Shown: positions 1 to 12,429, counted from the stretch's first letter. The stretch is 45,614 bases of DNA from Clostridiales bacterium (GCA_016281805.1 JAEEJJ010000021.1:1-45614); one strand, 5' to 3'. A program made the numbers and translations. The notes: generated from the letters alone by a model not told the origin.

Positions 1-1094
1 ACTTCATTGATAAGAAGCTCTTTTGAGGCGTCGCTGTTTCTTGAATAAACGTCAATATCCGTATATCCAGGCGACGGTGTGTAAAGAACGGTCATTTCTT
101 CTTCTTTTGAAGAACGGGAGAGAACTTTGCCGTTTTCAAGATCTCCGTACTGCTCTTCATCAAGAAGCACCCCGTTTTTATCGCATAAGCTTACGTATCC
201 TCCGTCTGCAGAAAGGCGGAAAGAGGAATGAAGCTCACCTGATATCCTGTTTTTTCCGGACGCAAAAACGACAATGCTTTCGTTGGTGCCGAGCACTACA
301 GACGGAAACGACCATTTAAAGCGATCCGAAGAATTGTCCGAAAGAGTATATCCTTCAAGATCGACTTCATTGCTCCCTAAATTCGTTATTTCGATATAAT
401 CCGCAAAATCTCCGTCAGAGTCGGAAACGGTAAACAGGTTATCAGCCATGATTTCCGTTATTTTAATCGGATCGTTTTTTCTGATGCGAGAGGCGGCAAA
501 AAGCGCTTTTCCCTGCTCGTTGTTAGGATACAGCGGAGACGGAGCTTCGTTTGATCGCCACGAGCCGCTGTCTGTTCGCTCATAAACGAGATTGATTTCC
601 GTAGGCGATGTTACGACTCTGTCGGATACAGAACCGCTTTTTGTATAAAGAGTAAATATTTCCCTGCCGTTTTTTGAAAGTTTCATCGGGCAGTAAAGAC
701 CGCTTTTTTCTTCCCCGCAGAAAAACACGAGAATATAACCGTTCGGGATTATTGTAGTTCCTTTCGGGAAAAACCACTTATCCGGATTTTTATCCTCTGT
801 TATATACCAGTCGGAAATATCAACGGTTCTGTCAGTCATATTTCTTATTTCAGCGTAGTCGTAAAAATTTCCGCTGCCGTCGGGATAGAATTTATCGTTT
901 GAAAGCAGCATTTCATTAAAAACGATATCGCCGAAAGACCCGTCGGAAACTATCTGCATTTTTTCACCGTTTAAGGCGGTTTGGGAGGGAGACGAGGGGC
1001 GGATCGTCAATCCGAAAACGACAAGTAAAATAAGCGCTGTAAGCCCTGCTGCGGCGGCAACAACGTAAGAAAGATCTTTTTTGCCCGTTTTCAT
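1..1094 (-). CDS. Membrane-anchored lamin-tail-domain (LTD) repeat protein, C-terminus beyond window edge
   Basis: Manual reverse translation from ATG at 1094 gives an uninterrupted frame to base 1 (MKTGKKDLSYVVAAAAGLTALILLVVFGL...). Two LTD-like repeats (FNEMLLSNDKFYPDGSGNFYDYAEIRNMTDRTVDISDWYITED...; KITEIMADNLFTVSDSDGDFADYIEITNLGSNEVDLEGYTLSD...) and the start of a third (KELLINEV). Absent from the ORF track because no stop lies in the window. Confidence 0.8.
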   Translation of the reverse strand, partial: MKTGKKDLSYVVAAAAGLTALILLVVFGLTIRPSSPSQTALNGEKMQIVSDGSFGDIVFNEMLLSNDKFYPDGSGNFYDYAEIRNMTDRTVDISDWYITEDKNPDKWFFPKGTTIIPNGYILVFFCGEEKSGLYCPMKLSKNGREIFTLYTKSGSVSDRVVTSPTEINLVYERTDSGSWRSNEAPSPLYPNNEQGKALFAASRIRKNDPIKITEIMADNLFTVSDSDGDFADYIEITNLGSNEVDLEGYTLSDNSSDRFKWSFPSVVLGTNESIVVFASGKNRISGELHSSFRLSADGGYVSLCDKNGVLLDEEQYGDLENGKVLSRSSKEEEMTVLYTPSPGYTDIDVYSRNSDASKELLINE

Positions 1095-1195
1095 ATTTCT
1101 CCCCCTTCAGACACTACTTTATTATAATATATCATATTTTTACGAGAATATCAACATATAACAAATCAAAAAATATGATTTTTTTGCGAAAACAA

Positions 1196-1226
1196 AAACC
1201 GGAAAAGCGATCAGCTCCTCCGGTTT
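1196..1226 (-). terminator. Putative Rho-independent terminator after the PTS EIIC gene
   Basis: Inverted repeat AAACCGGA...TCCGGTTT with A-rich/T-rich flanks. Confidence 0.45.
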
Positions 1227-1240
1227 CAGTTTTTCGGTAA

Positions 1241-2251
1241 TCAGTATTGAATTTTCATGTATCCTTTTTTTACCCAGCCTATTTTTCTGAAAAGAAGATC
1301 AAACGCAAATGTAAGCGCCGCAGGCAGAATAAAATGCATAAGGAAAATATAAACAAGAGTAAGGACCGTTCCGAACTCGTCATTCATCGCCGCAAATGCG
1401 CCGAATTGTCCTACAAAGCCGCTTGTTCCCATTCCTGCCCCGGAAGATGTGTTTGTCATACCCAGCACAGCGGTGGAAACAGGGCCGAGTATTGCGGATG
1501 CAAGCGTGGGAGCAAGCCATATCTGCGGATGATTGAGGATATTGCCAAACTGCAGCATAGAAGTGCCGACGCCCTGAGATATAAGTCCTCCGAATCCGTT
1601 GTCGCGGAAAGAAGCTACCGCAAAGCCTATCATCTGACAGCAGCATCCTACGCAAGCGGCGCCTGCGGCAATACCGTCAAGCCCGATCATTATACAAAGA
1701 GCGGCAGAACTTATCGGAGCTGTAAGCGCAAGACCGACAATAACGGCAACAACAACGCCCATGGGTATAGGCGCAAGCTCTGTTGCGCTGTTTATAACGC
1801 TTCCCAGCCACTGCATGAACTGATTTATATACGGACCGACGAAAATTCCGATAAGTCCGCCCGGTATGATCGATGCAAGAGGAGTAACGATAATATCTAT
1901 CTTCGTTTTTCCTGAAAGGAGCCCGCCTGTTTCAGAGCCGAGAACCGCGGCAAGATACGCGCCTACAGGTCCTCCCGCCGCATATCCGACGGCGCCTGTA
2001 ACAGCAGCGGAAAAAACAACGAGAGGCTTATCTTTTTGAAGGCTGTATCCGATCGCTGCGCCTATCGCGGCACCGACCACGGGAGACGATGCTGCGAGCA
2101 TATCGGAAATCTGAGTAAGAAAATCAAGATATGGGATCTTTGCTATCTGTCCGATTATAAGCCCGATAATAAGAGATGAAAAAAGCCCGAGAGCCATATA
2201 TGACATTGCTGTAATAAAATACCGTTTGAAGAATTTTTTTATAAAATCCAA
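1241..2251 (-). CDS. PTS transporter subunit IIC (PTS_EIIC_2-like) membrane protein
   Basis: Hydrophobic ~337 aa with the Gly/Ala-rich GAAIGYSLQKDKPLVVFSAAVTGAVGYAAGGPVGAYLAA pattern. TTG start at 2251 preferred over GTG 2266 because AGGTGG (2258-2263) lies 6 nt upstream of it. Confidence 0.75.
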   Translation of the reverse strand: MDFIKKFFKRYFITAMSYMALGLFSSLIIGLIIGQIAKIPYLDFLTQISDMLAASSPVVGAAIGAAIGYSLQKDKPLVVFSAAVTGAVGYAAGGPVGAYLAAVLGSETGGLLSGKTKIDIIVTPLASIIPGGLIGIFVGPYINQFMQWLGSVINSATELAPIPMGVVVAVIVGLALTAPISSAALCIMIGLDGIAAGAACVGCCCQMIGFAVASFRDNGFGGLISQGVGTSMLQFGNILNHPQIWLAPTLASAILGPVSTAVLGMTNTSSGAGMGTSGFVGQFGAFAAMNDEFGTVLTLVYIFLMHFILPAALTFAFDLLFRKIGWVKKGYMKIQY

Positions 2252-2283
2252 AAAAAACCACCTCACATGGAATTATTGACCGA

Positions 2284-2312
2284 ATTATACCGCTATTTTT
2301 TGCTGTTGTCAA
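2284..2312 (-). promoter_or_regulatory. SigA-type promoter for PTS EIIC
   Basis: Reverse strand TTGACA-17 nt-TATAAT. Confidence 0.7.
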
Positions 2313-2420
2313 GAAGAGAAGAAAAGAATTCATTTATTGTTGTAAATTTCGACTGAATCAATACACCGTTTCAGATGCCTTATAAGCGTCGGAAAAATAG
2401 GAAGTTATGCAAAACAGGTG

Positions 2421-2449
2421 TTGACATATTATGAGTGATATGGTAAAAT
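2421..2449 (+). promoter_or_regulatory. SigA-type promoter for GH29 unit
   Basis: TTGACA-17 nt-TAAAAT. Confidence 0.7.
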
Positions 2450-2482
2450 CGTAACGGAAAAATATTTCAGGAGGATTTCACT

Positions 2483-3724
2483 ATGGCTGTACCTGTTCCG
2501 GAAAAAAGAATTGCGAGATTTGAAAAACTCGGGTTCGGAATGTTTATTCACTGGGGTCTTTATTCTCAGCTAGGCAAGGGAGAATGGATCCAGGAAATAG
2601 GAAAAATACCGAAAGAAGAATATATAAAACTTAAAGACACTTTTACTGCGAAGGATTTTTCGGGAAGAGAAATTGCCCGTATCGCAAAACGTGCGGGAAT
2701 GAAATACATAACCCTGACCACGCGCCATCACGAGGGTTTTTCACTTTATGACACAAGAGGACTTAACGATTACGACGCTCCGCACTCCGCTGCAGGTCGC
2801 GATCTGATAGCGGATTTTGTGGAAGGCTGCCGCGCGGAAGGGATCCTGCCGATGTTTTACCACACTACGCTCGATTGGTACAATCCCGATTTTAACGGGA
2901 ATTTTAAAGAATACCTCAGATATCTTCGCCGCTCCGTTGAAATACTCTGCACGCAATACGGAGAAATAGGCGGAATGTGGTTTGACGGAAACTGGTCTAA
3001 ACCGAATGAAGATTGGGAAGAAAACGAGCTTTACGCTCTCATCAGAAAAAATCAGCCCGACGCGATGATAATAAACAACACGGGTCTTGACGCGCGCGGA
3101 AAAATCGGAAATCCTTATATTGACAGCGTAACTTTCGAGCAGGGACGTCCGGAGCCGATGAACAGAGAAGGTATGGAAAAATACGTTGCCGCAGAAATGT
3201 GCCAGACGATAAACAGACACTGGGGAATAGGCAGTCTCGACTTTGCGTATCAGTCTCTGCCTGAGCTGATAGAAAATCTCTGCGCATGCAGAAAAGTCGG
3301 GGCAAATTATCTTCTGAACGTCGGACCGACCGCGGAAGGACGGATACTTCCTTTGCAGAAAGAACTTCTTGCCGGCGTGGGCGACTGGATAAAAATGGCG
3401 GGAGATTCGGTATACAATGCCAAACCATGCGAAATACGCTCGACAGGCAAAGACTTCGTTCTTTTTGACGGAAAGAGATACTGGTTTTATATCCATGATC
3501 TTTCGGTATTGTCTCAGGCAAATGTCGTAAAAGGCGTGCAGGGCGTGGGACCGAGATCCTTTACTAACGTTAAGACCAGATTCTCCTCGATAAAATGGGT
3601 AGACAACAACGAGTCGCTTGATTTTACGCAAAATACGGATAACGGACTGATGAGCGTTAATTTCACAGGTTATCCGTACGGAACAAACACTGTTGTGAGA
3701 GTTGCTGTTGCAGATGCGCTTTAA
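2483..3724 (+). CDS. Alpha-L-fucosidase, GH29
   Basis: ATG after AGGAGG. FGMFIHWGLYSQLGKGEW, TLTTRHHEGFSLYDT, GGMWFDGNW (nucleophile Asp region), NYLLNVGPTAEGRI. No signal peptide. Confidence 0.92.
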   Translation: MAVPVPEKRIARFEKLGFGMFIHWGLYSQLGKGEWIQEIGKIPKEEYIKLKDTFTAKDFSGREIARIAKRAGMKYITLTTRHHEGFSLYDTRGLNDYDAPHSAAGRDLIADFVEGCRAEGILPMFYHTTLDWYNPDFNGNFKEYLRYLRRSVEILCTQYGEIGGMWFDGNWSKPNEDWEENELYALIRKNQPDAMIINNTGLDARGKIGNPYIDSVTFEQGRPEPMNREGMEKYVAAEMCQTINRHWGIGSLDFAYQSLPELIENLCACRKVGANYLLNVGPTAEGRILPLQKELLAGVGDWIKMAGDSVYNAKPCEIRSTGKDFVLFDGKRYWFYIHDLSVLSQANVVKGVQGVGPRSFTNVKTRFSSIKWVDNNESLDFTQNTDNGLMSVNFTGYPYGTNTVVRVAVADAL

Positions 3725-4547
3725 GAAAGCTTACGTTGAAATAACGAACGTATGTAATTTATCATGCGCTTTTTGTCCGGGAACGAAAAGAGAAAAAACG
3801 GTGATGAGAGCATCACAGTTTGAAAGTGTGTGCAAAAAGCTGCGTCCGCATACGGAATACATATATCTGCACATTATGGGCGAACCTCTTTGCCACCCCG
3901 AACTGCCGCTGTTTCTCGAAATAGCTGAAGCTAACGGTTATAAGATTATTATAACCACTAACGGAACGCTTCTGGATAAAAAAGGCGATATTCTTCTTTC
4001 GTCTGCGGCGGTAAAAAAGGTCAATATTTCGCTTCATTCTTTTGAAGCTTCAATTCAGGATCAAACGCTTGACGAATATATAAACGGTTGTATTTTATTC
4101 GCAAAAAAGGCGGAAAAAAATAAAATCGTTTCCCTGCGGCTCTGGAACAGCGGCGGTATGGACAAAAAAAATGAGGAAATAAAAAAAATGATCGCCGAAG
4201 TGTTTTCAGAACCGTGGGTTGGATCGAGAAACAGTGTTTGCATAGGAAAAAACATTTTTATCGAATACGGAGATAAATTCGACTGGCCTGATCTTTCAAA
4301 CGTCGACGAAAGAGAAAGCGTTTTCTGCTATGGGCTCAGAGATCAGATAGGCATTCTGAGCAACGGAACGGTCGTTCCCTGCTGTCTTGACAGAGACGGA
4401 GATATAGCGCTCGGTAACATTTTTACGGAAAATATCGAAGATATTCTTGAAAAGCCGCGTTCAAAAGCGCTATATAAAGGTTTTTCTTCAAGAAAAGCTG
4501 TTGAAGAGCTTTGCAGAAAATGCGGATACTCAAAAAGATTTGGCTGA
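3714..4547 (+). CDS. Radical SAM/SPASM-domain protein
   Basis: CX3CX2C in TNVCNLSCAFCPGTKREK; C-terminal GILSNGTVVPCCLDRDGDIALGNIF...ELCRKCGYSKRFG SPASM-like. Overlaps the GH29 3' end. Confidence 0.88.
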   Translation: MRFKKAYVEITNVCNLSCAFCPGTKREKTVMRASQFESVCKKLRPHTEYIYLHIMGEPLCHPELPLFLEIAEANGYKIIITTNGTLLDKKGDILLSSAAVKKVNISLHSFEASIQDQTLDEYINGCILFAKKAEKNKIVSLRLWNSGGMDKKNEEIKKMIAEVFSEPWVGSRNSVCIGKNIFIEYGDKFDWPDLSNVDERESVFCYGLRDQIGILSNGTVVPCCLDRDGDIALGNIFTENIEDILEKPRSKALYKGFSSRKAVEELCRKCGYSKRFG

Positions 4548-4558
4548 AAGAGAAAAAG

Positions 4559-5212
4559 ATGATCAGAAAATTTGACGAAACAAGAGGATTAAACATTACA
4601 AAAATAGAAAATCAGTCACGTTTTGCGTATGCCGTTACGGATTTTGAGGATTTTTACGACGTATTGATTCGTAACGATAAAAACGGCTACCGCGGGGCAG
4701 TGATAAAGTTTTATGACACTGATACCGGCAAAGTATATACTCCTTTTGAAAAAGAAAGAAACGTTACATACGGCAAACCGCTTTATTGCAACGGATATTA
4801 TTTTTTTCTCAAGGGTGATTTCAATAAAAACGCCATTATGCTTTACAGATATTTTCCGGGCGCAGATACACAGGTCGTTGAATCAATAGCCATGGACAAA
4901 ACAGAGCTTTACAATCTTTCGCTCATGGGTGAAGGCGTGAATGTGGTAAGTCAGAAGGATTTTTTCAACTGCTACTACCCATACAGAATATCATTTCCGT
5001 TGCAGCCAAACGAAACAGCGGTGATCATCAGAGAAAACAGAGTATATCTTGAAGCATGGTTTGAAGACGGATGGGACAGCGAAAATGATCGCGCTTCGGA
5101 AGATTACAGGTTTTATAACAAAATAATTGTAAAAGACTTTGACGGAAATACCGTGTCGGAAGAGACAGGTTCACTGTATATTACCGATGACAAAACGATC
5201 TGGATATCGTGA
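4559..5212 (+). CDS. Hypothetical protein, third gene of GH29/radical SAM unit
   Basis: 217 aa from ATG 4559; ORF-track start 4511 is inside the upstream gene. No recognised domain. Confidence 0.7.
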   Translation: MIRKFDETRGLNITKIENQSRFAYAVTDFEDFYDVLIRNDKNGYRGAVIKFYDTDTGKVYTPFEKERNVTYGKPLYCNGYYFFLKGDFNKNAIMLYRYFPGADTQVVESIAMDKTELYNLSLMGEGVNVVSQKDFFNCYYPYRISFPLQPNETAVIIRENRVYLEAWFEDGWDSENDRASEDYRFYNKIIVKDFDGNTVSEETGSLYITDDKTIWIS

Positions 5213-5234
5213 CCGACACCTGAAAAGTATAAAA

Positions 5235-5271
5235 ATCCCTCCGAAACCCGTAATTTCGGAGGGATATTTTT
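5235..5271. terminator. Bidirectional Rho-independent terminator
   Basis: Perfect 12-bp stem ATCCCTCCGAAA/TTTCGGAGGGAT followed by T-rich tract; lies between convergent genes. Confidence 0.85.
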
Positions 5272-5279
5272 TATTGACC

Positions 5280-6449
5280 TTATTTCACCTCAAAGTCTAT
5301 TCTTCCGGTGAAAATATAATTCAGATCGCAGTTTTTCTCGCATGTTTCCAATGCGATCTCTTCGGGACGGTAATCGTTTTTTACAACCGAAACATTTTCT
5401 GCATCAATGATGATTTCAGGCTCTTTTGCAAACATTTTTTCGTTGTAGTAAACGGAAAATTCTTTCGCCGTGGCTTTTTCTATCGTTATTGTGCATTTTT
5501 CACTGCTGTAAGATACAACAAGCTCGCCCGCGTTTATATCTTTGTCTGCGCCGAGCCAGTAGAAGGTATCTGTTTTGCGGAGCGGCGCGCGCTGGGAAAG
5601 ATTCCATACGACTCTGTCGGGGTACGGATTTCTTACCTGTTTTGAAAGGAACGTTACGGCATTGACATCTTTTTCTATATACTCTCTGTCGCCGTCGCGC
5701 AGCCATGCGGCATTGTTTTTTATTACCGCGCGCGGTGTGAATGAAGAATCGTTATCTCTGAAATTGTGTGCTTTGTCAAAATGTATGTTCGCTTCGTGAT
5801 AATATCCGCCGTATTGAGCTGAAAGTCTGTCTAAATATTCGTCATATTCGGCAATAAGCTCATTTCTTCTGAAAAAGTAATCGCGCTCTCCCGCCTGAAT
5901 GATAAACGCCATATTTCTGAGGTTGTCGAGCTTGACATTGTTGGGACATCCCGCAGACATATTGGCAGCGGCAAATCTGTCTGCCATTTTCGGGGTAGTG
6001 ATGTATACGCCGTCTCCTCCGGCTGAAAATCCCATTATATATACCCTGTTCGGGTCTACATTGTTAAAAAGGACCATATTGGAAATAAGCTCGTCATAAA
6101 GCGGAAAACTTTCGGGGTTTGCGTGCGTATCCCATGTATCGCGAACGCCTCTGCACGCAACGTATACTCCGTTTTTTACGCTGTCGCGGTAATATATCTT
6201 CATATGTTCCCACTGGCTGTCATTGATATCGGGAGTATCGCTGTGTCCGCCGCCGTGAAGAGCTATATAAAGCGGATAGCCGTTTTTTTCGGGACTGCCG
6301 TTTACGGAAATACCGTAACGCATTTTTACTTCTCCGAAAGGCATTACCTGATTTTCGATCTCTTCGATCCTCTTCTTATTTTTTCTTTCGCGCTCGCAAA
6401 AATCATTCCATATATGTTCGCGAATAAAAGCAGATTCTTTTTCAGTCAT
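5280..6449 (-). CDS. Alpha/beta-hydrolase esterase (PHB depolymerase/CE1-like)
   Basis: LYIALHGGG oxyanion region, GFSAGGDG nucleophile elbow, GERDY and KAHNF as candidate Asp/His. MTEKES start at 6449 preferred over 6470. Confidence 0.75.
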   Translation of the reverse strand: MTEKESAFIREHIWNDFCERERKNKKRIEEIENQVMPFGEVKMRYGISVNGSPEKNGYPLYIALHGGGHSDTPDINDSQWEHMKIYYRDSVKNGVYVACRGVRDTWDTHANPESFPLYDELISNMVLFNNVDPNRVYIMGFSAGGDGVYITTPKMADRFAAANMSAGCPNNVKLDNLRNMAFIIQAGERDYFFRRNELIAEYDEYLDRLSAQYGGYYHEANIHFDKAHNFRDNDSSFTPRAVIKNNAAWLRDGDREYIEKDVNAVTFLSKQVRNPYPDRVVWNLSQRAPLRKTDTFYWLGADKDINAGELVVSYSSEKCTITIEKATAKEFSVYYNEKMFAKEPEIIIDAENVSVVKNDYRPEEIALETCEKNCDLNYIFTGRIDFEVK

Positions 6450-6454
6450 TTCAT

Positions 6455-6847
6455 TTACCCTTTCATGCAAAAAAATTCGATTATCTCGCCGTTAGGACCT
6501 TTACAGAACGCCAGTCGAGCTGTAAAACCGGGATATCCGTTTACGATTGCAGTTCTGGGCGGAGTGGTGATTTCGTAGCCTGCGTCCTCAACTGCTTTTG
6601 CATACGCATCCGGATCGTCTACATTAAAAGCAAAGTGTGCTATAGGGTTTTCAGGGTTTTCTGATACTTTTTTCTCTTCAAAAACCTCTATGCATGCGCC
6701 GTCTTCGCACTCATACATTGCGCGGCGTTCATTTTCAGCTCCCCATGCCTTAACTTTTTTCAGTCCGAGGAGCTGAGTGTAAAACCGTTCGGTTCTGTCA
6801 AACTCGGTGCTGTTTACCGCAACATGGTGAAATCCTTTGATTTTCAT
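6455..6847 (-). CDS. VOC family (glyoxalase/dioxygenase-fold) protein
   Basis: MKIKGFHHVAVNSTEFDRTERFYTQLLGLKK...IAHFAFNVDD...FCKGPNGEIIEFF. Confidence 0.88.
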   Translation of the reverse strand: MKIKGFHHVAVNSTEFDRTERFYTQLLGLKKVKAWGAENERRAMYECEDGACIEVFEEKKVSENPENPIAHFAFNVDDPDAYAKAVEDAGYEITTPPRTAIVNGYPGFTARLAFCKGPNGEIIEFFCMKG

Positions 6848-6858
6848 GTTATATCCCT

Positions 6859-7584
6859 TTATTCAAGAAAATTAGATGTGATCATTTCTACGCCCCAGCC
6901 GTCAAGTTTTTCCGCTATAGCGGGATCGTTGACAGTCCAGCAGTTTATGGTTATTCCGGCATTATGAAGCTGTTTTACGTTTTCTTCCGTCAGAGCCTCA
7001 AAATAAGGGTCGATATCCAAACCGTTTTTGACGAGCGATTCGATAAGTTCGTCTGTTATCTTGCCGCATATATACTGCGCGGGGTGTGTTTTCAATACCT
7101 TGCGAAGATTTATAAGAGACTCCCATTCGCCCGAAATAAAAATAATACCGTCAAGATACTCTTCTGTATTGATCACTTCAAGCATATCTTCAATGTCTTT
7201 AACGCTGAAAACGCCTTTCAGCTCAAGAATACAGGTCTTATTGTAATGTTTGCATATGCGGATATACTCGTCAAGCGTTGGAACAACGAGATCGGAGCGT
7301 TTTTTTCCGTCGCTTATATCCGTCATGGTGTAACCGCGGAGCTCTTCAAGGGTAATATCTCTGATTTTTTTCTCGACTCCCATCATACGGTTCAGTTCAC
7401 CGTCGTGGAATGTGATAAAAAATCCGTCCTTCGTTCTTTGAGTATCTGTTTCAACGCCGAAATACGATCTCTGACCGGCGGCTAAAAATGCGGCGATCGT
7501 GTTTTCCGTTTCAAGTCCGCTCACGCCTCTGTGAGCTACCATTTTTGCACCTGTTTTGCAGATTTTTACCGTATCTTTAAGCAT
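6859..7584 (-). CDS. Glycerophosphodiester phosphodiesterase family protein
   Basis: MVAHRGVSGLETENTIAAFLAAGQR...GVETDTQRTKDGFFITFHDGELNRMM...INCWTVNDP. Confidence 0.9.
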   Translation of the reverse strand: MLKDTVKICKTGAKMVAHRGVSGLETENTIAAFLAAGQRSYFGVETDTQRTKDGFFITFHDGELNRMMGVEKKIRDITLEELRGYTMTDISDGKKRSDLVVPTLDEYIRICKHYNKTCILELKGVFSVKDIEDMLEVINTEEYLDGIIFISGEWESLINLRKVLKTHPAQYICGKITDELIESLVKNGLDIDPYFEALTEENVKQLHNAGITINCWTVNDPAIAEKLDGWGVEMITSNFLE

Positions 7585-7629
7585 TTGGCTCTCCTTTCAT
7601 CGATTGATGAACAGAATTATGTTTAATTG

Positions 7630-7658
7630 ATTTTAACACAATAAACAGTTAATGTCAA
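7630..7658 (-). promoter_or_regulatory. SigA-type promoter for GDPD/VOC/esterase unit
   Basis: Reverse strand TTGACA-17 nt-TAAAAT. Confidence 0.65.
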
Positions 7659-7689
7659 TACCGGAAAAGACGATTACCGAAATTATTTG

Positions 7690-7718
7690 TTGACTTTACG
7701 ATACGTTTATGATATAAT
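7690..7718 (+). promoter_or_regulatory. SigA-type promoter for beta-galactosidase
   Basis: TTGACT-17 nt-TATAAT. Confidence 0.7.
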
Positions 7719-7728
7719 TATCATGTAA

Positions 7729-10755
<3,027 letters not shown>

Positions 10756-10828
10756 AAACATCTTATTTGCAGCGAAAAAACTGAATGTAATAGCATTCAA
10801 CTTTACATTTTGTATCTGGAGCTCATAA

Positions 10829-10864
10829 AAAACAGTCTCACGATTTTTCGCGAGACTGTTTTTA
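10829..10864. terminator. Bidirectional terminator
   Basis: AAACAGTCTC/GAGACTGTTT hairpin with flanking A and T tracts between convergent genes. Confidence 0.8.
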
Positions 10865-10926
10865 CTATTTCAGAGATATGGTATTTTATCGTAAGTCACC
10901 ATCAAAATCGGTCAGCCGCTGTCTGG

Positions 10927-12303
10927 TCAGTTACTGAAGTATTCCGAGAGTCCGGTTTCATTTGGAACGACCACATTTGCTATGACCTCATCGGCAGCGT
11001 CGATATATTGCTCAACTGCCTGAGAAGGCGTTGATTTGCCGCTTACGACCAATGAAATAATGTTTTCAAGCGGAGTGAAAACTTTTTCGACCCAGTAATT
11101 GTAGCGTGAATTGCTGACGCAGTTTTTATATATTTCAAGATCGGCGCTCTTAAAGAAAATGTTGGAAAGATAATATGAATCGAGAGCGTCTTCTGTTTCG
11201 TAACCGTCCATAGGCGCCCACATCGCATTTATCACGGTTGCGGTCTCTGTTTCGGTAGTTGTTAAAACCGGCATGGAGATCGTATCGAGTCCTGTTGAAA
11301 AAAATCCTCCGCATGTTCCGGGTTCAGCCGCATCGCTGCACGGGAACGGCATTACGGAATAGCTGCTCATAGCGGTGGTGAAAATGATCTTTCTGCAAAA
11401 ATGATGGATCGCAGGCATAGCCATGGCGGATTTTCCCTCAATAAAAAGATCGTAGCTTTCGCCTTTTTGGGTGATATACTGTTTGTTTGCCGCAACAAAG
11501 TCAGCCGCCCACTGAAGATTGTCAAGAACACTCGCGCTGTGCCATGTGGAGCGCGGAGTTGCCGACGTTCCGTCCGTAAGTCCTATACCGTCGGAATATA
11601 CTGCCATACGTCCGATAAATTCAGCTGATGTATCTATTCCGTATATACCGGCGTCAAGGTCGGCGCAGTTTCTTATCATTTCTTCAAAAAGAGTTCTGTT
11701 CCATGTTTTGTTTTCATAATATTCATGAGGATCGGAGTAGCCGTTTTTCATAACTATATCATCGTTTATAACAACAAGAAAATAGTACGGTGACATTTTG
11801 TCTACCCATGCTGCCGGGGTTACACCGTAAAGGTGACCGTTGCAGCAGCATATTTCAAGGACATTTTTTGATCCCCATCTGAAAGAATCGTTAACGTCTA
11901 TTATATCCGAATAACTGTTCAGGTCAAGAAGATAACCGCCTGCCGCAAGAGTTCTGAAAGGTTTGGCGTCAAGAAACAAAGCGTCGCTGAGCGGTTCTCC
12001 GGCAGCAAAGGACGCCGTAACGAGACTATCGGCAGAAGAGGATGAGGAGTATGTTATTTTGCAGTTATATCTGCTTTCAACTTCCTTTATACGCTTTACA
12101 AGCGCATCGTATGCAGGAGAATGTGCCTCATATCTGAAAAACAGATCGGTGTCGCCGAAAAACGATATTTCCATTCCGGCAAAATTTTCTGTTTCGGCAT
12201 CAAGCTCATATTCCGGAACTGCTTTACTCTCAGGCTGTCCGCCGCACGAACACATAGCAAAAACAAGCAGAATAACAAGAACGGCAGATACTATCCTTTT
12301 CAT
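10927..12303 (-). CDS. Extracellular solute-binding lipoprotein (copy 1 of 5)
   Basis: N-terminus MKRIVSAVLVILLVFAMCSCGG lipobox-like. Shares INAMWAPMDGYETEDALDSYYLSNIFFKSADLEIYKN with the other copies. Confidence 0.75.
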   Translation of the reverse strand: MKRIVSAVLVILLVFAMCSCGGQPESKAVPEYELDAETENFAGMEISFFGDTDLFFRYEAHSPAYDALVKRIKEVESRYNCKITYSSSSSADSLVTASFAAGEPLSDALFLDAKPFRTLAAGGYLLDLNSYSDIIDVNDSFRWGSKNVLEICCCNGHLYGVTPAAWVDKMSPYYFLVVINDDIVMKNGYSDPHEYYENKTWNRTLFEEMIRNCADLDAGIYGIDTSAEFIGRMAVYSDGIGLTDGTSATPRSTWHSASVLDNLQWAADFVAANKQYITQKGESYDLFIEGKSAMAMPAIHHFCRKIIFTTAMSSYSVMPFPCSDAAEPGTCGGFFSTGLDTISMPVLTTTETETATVINAMWAPMDGYETEDALDSYYLSNIFFKSADLEIYKNCVSNSRYNYWVEKVFTPLENIISLVVSGKSTPSQAVEQYIDAADEVIANVVVPNETGLSEYFSN

Positions 12304-12346
12304 ATCGGTTTTCCTTTCGAACGTGATTTATATTTTAGATACTTTT

Positions 12347-12375
12347 ATTATACTTCATAATCATCTGATTGTCAA
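12347..12375 (-). promoter_or_regulatory. SigA-type promoter for solute-binding protein copy 1
   Basis: Reverse strand TTGACA-17 nt-TATAAT. Confidence 0.7.
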
Positions 12376-12429
12376 TATTTTTTTACAATTCTTTCCTGCA
12401 TATCAGGGTCGAGCGCCTGTATACTATCA

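Noticed and set aside
2741-3631. 296-aa minus-strand ORF opposite GH29
   Set aside because: Shadow ORF of a strongly supported fucosidase; other antisense ORFs in the track rejected for the same reason.
3714-4547. Anaerobic sulfatase-maturing enzyme or RiPP maturase
   Set aside because: No sulfatase (CxPxR/SxPxR) gene and no small precursor peptide ORF could be identified nearby; kept as generic radical SAM/SPASM.
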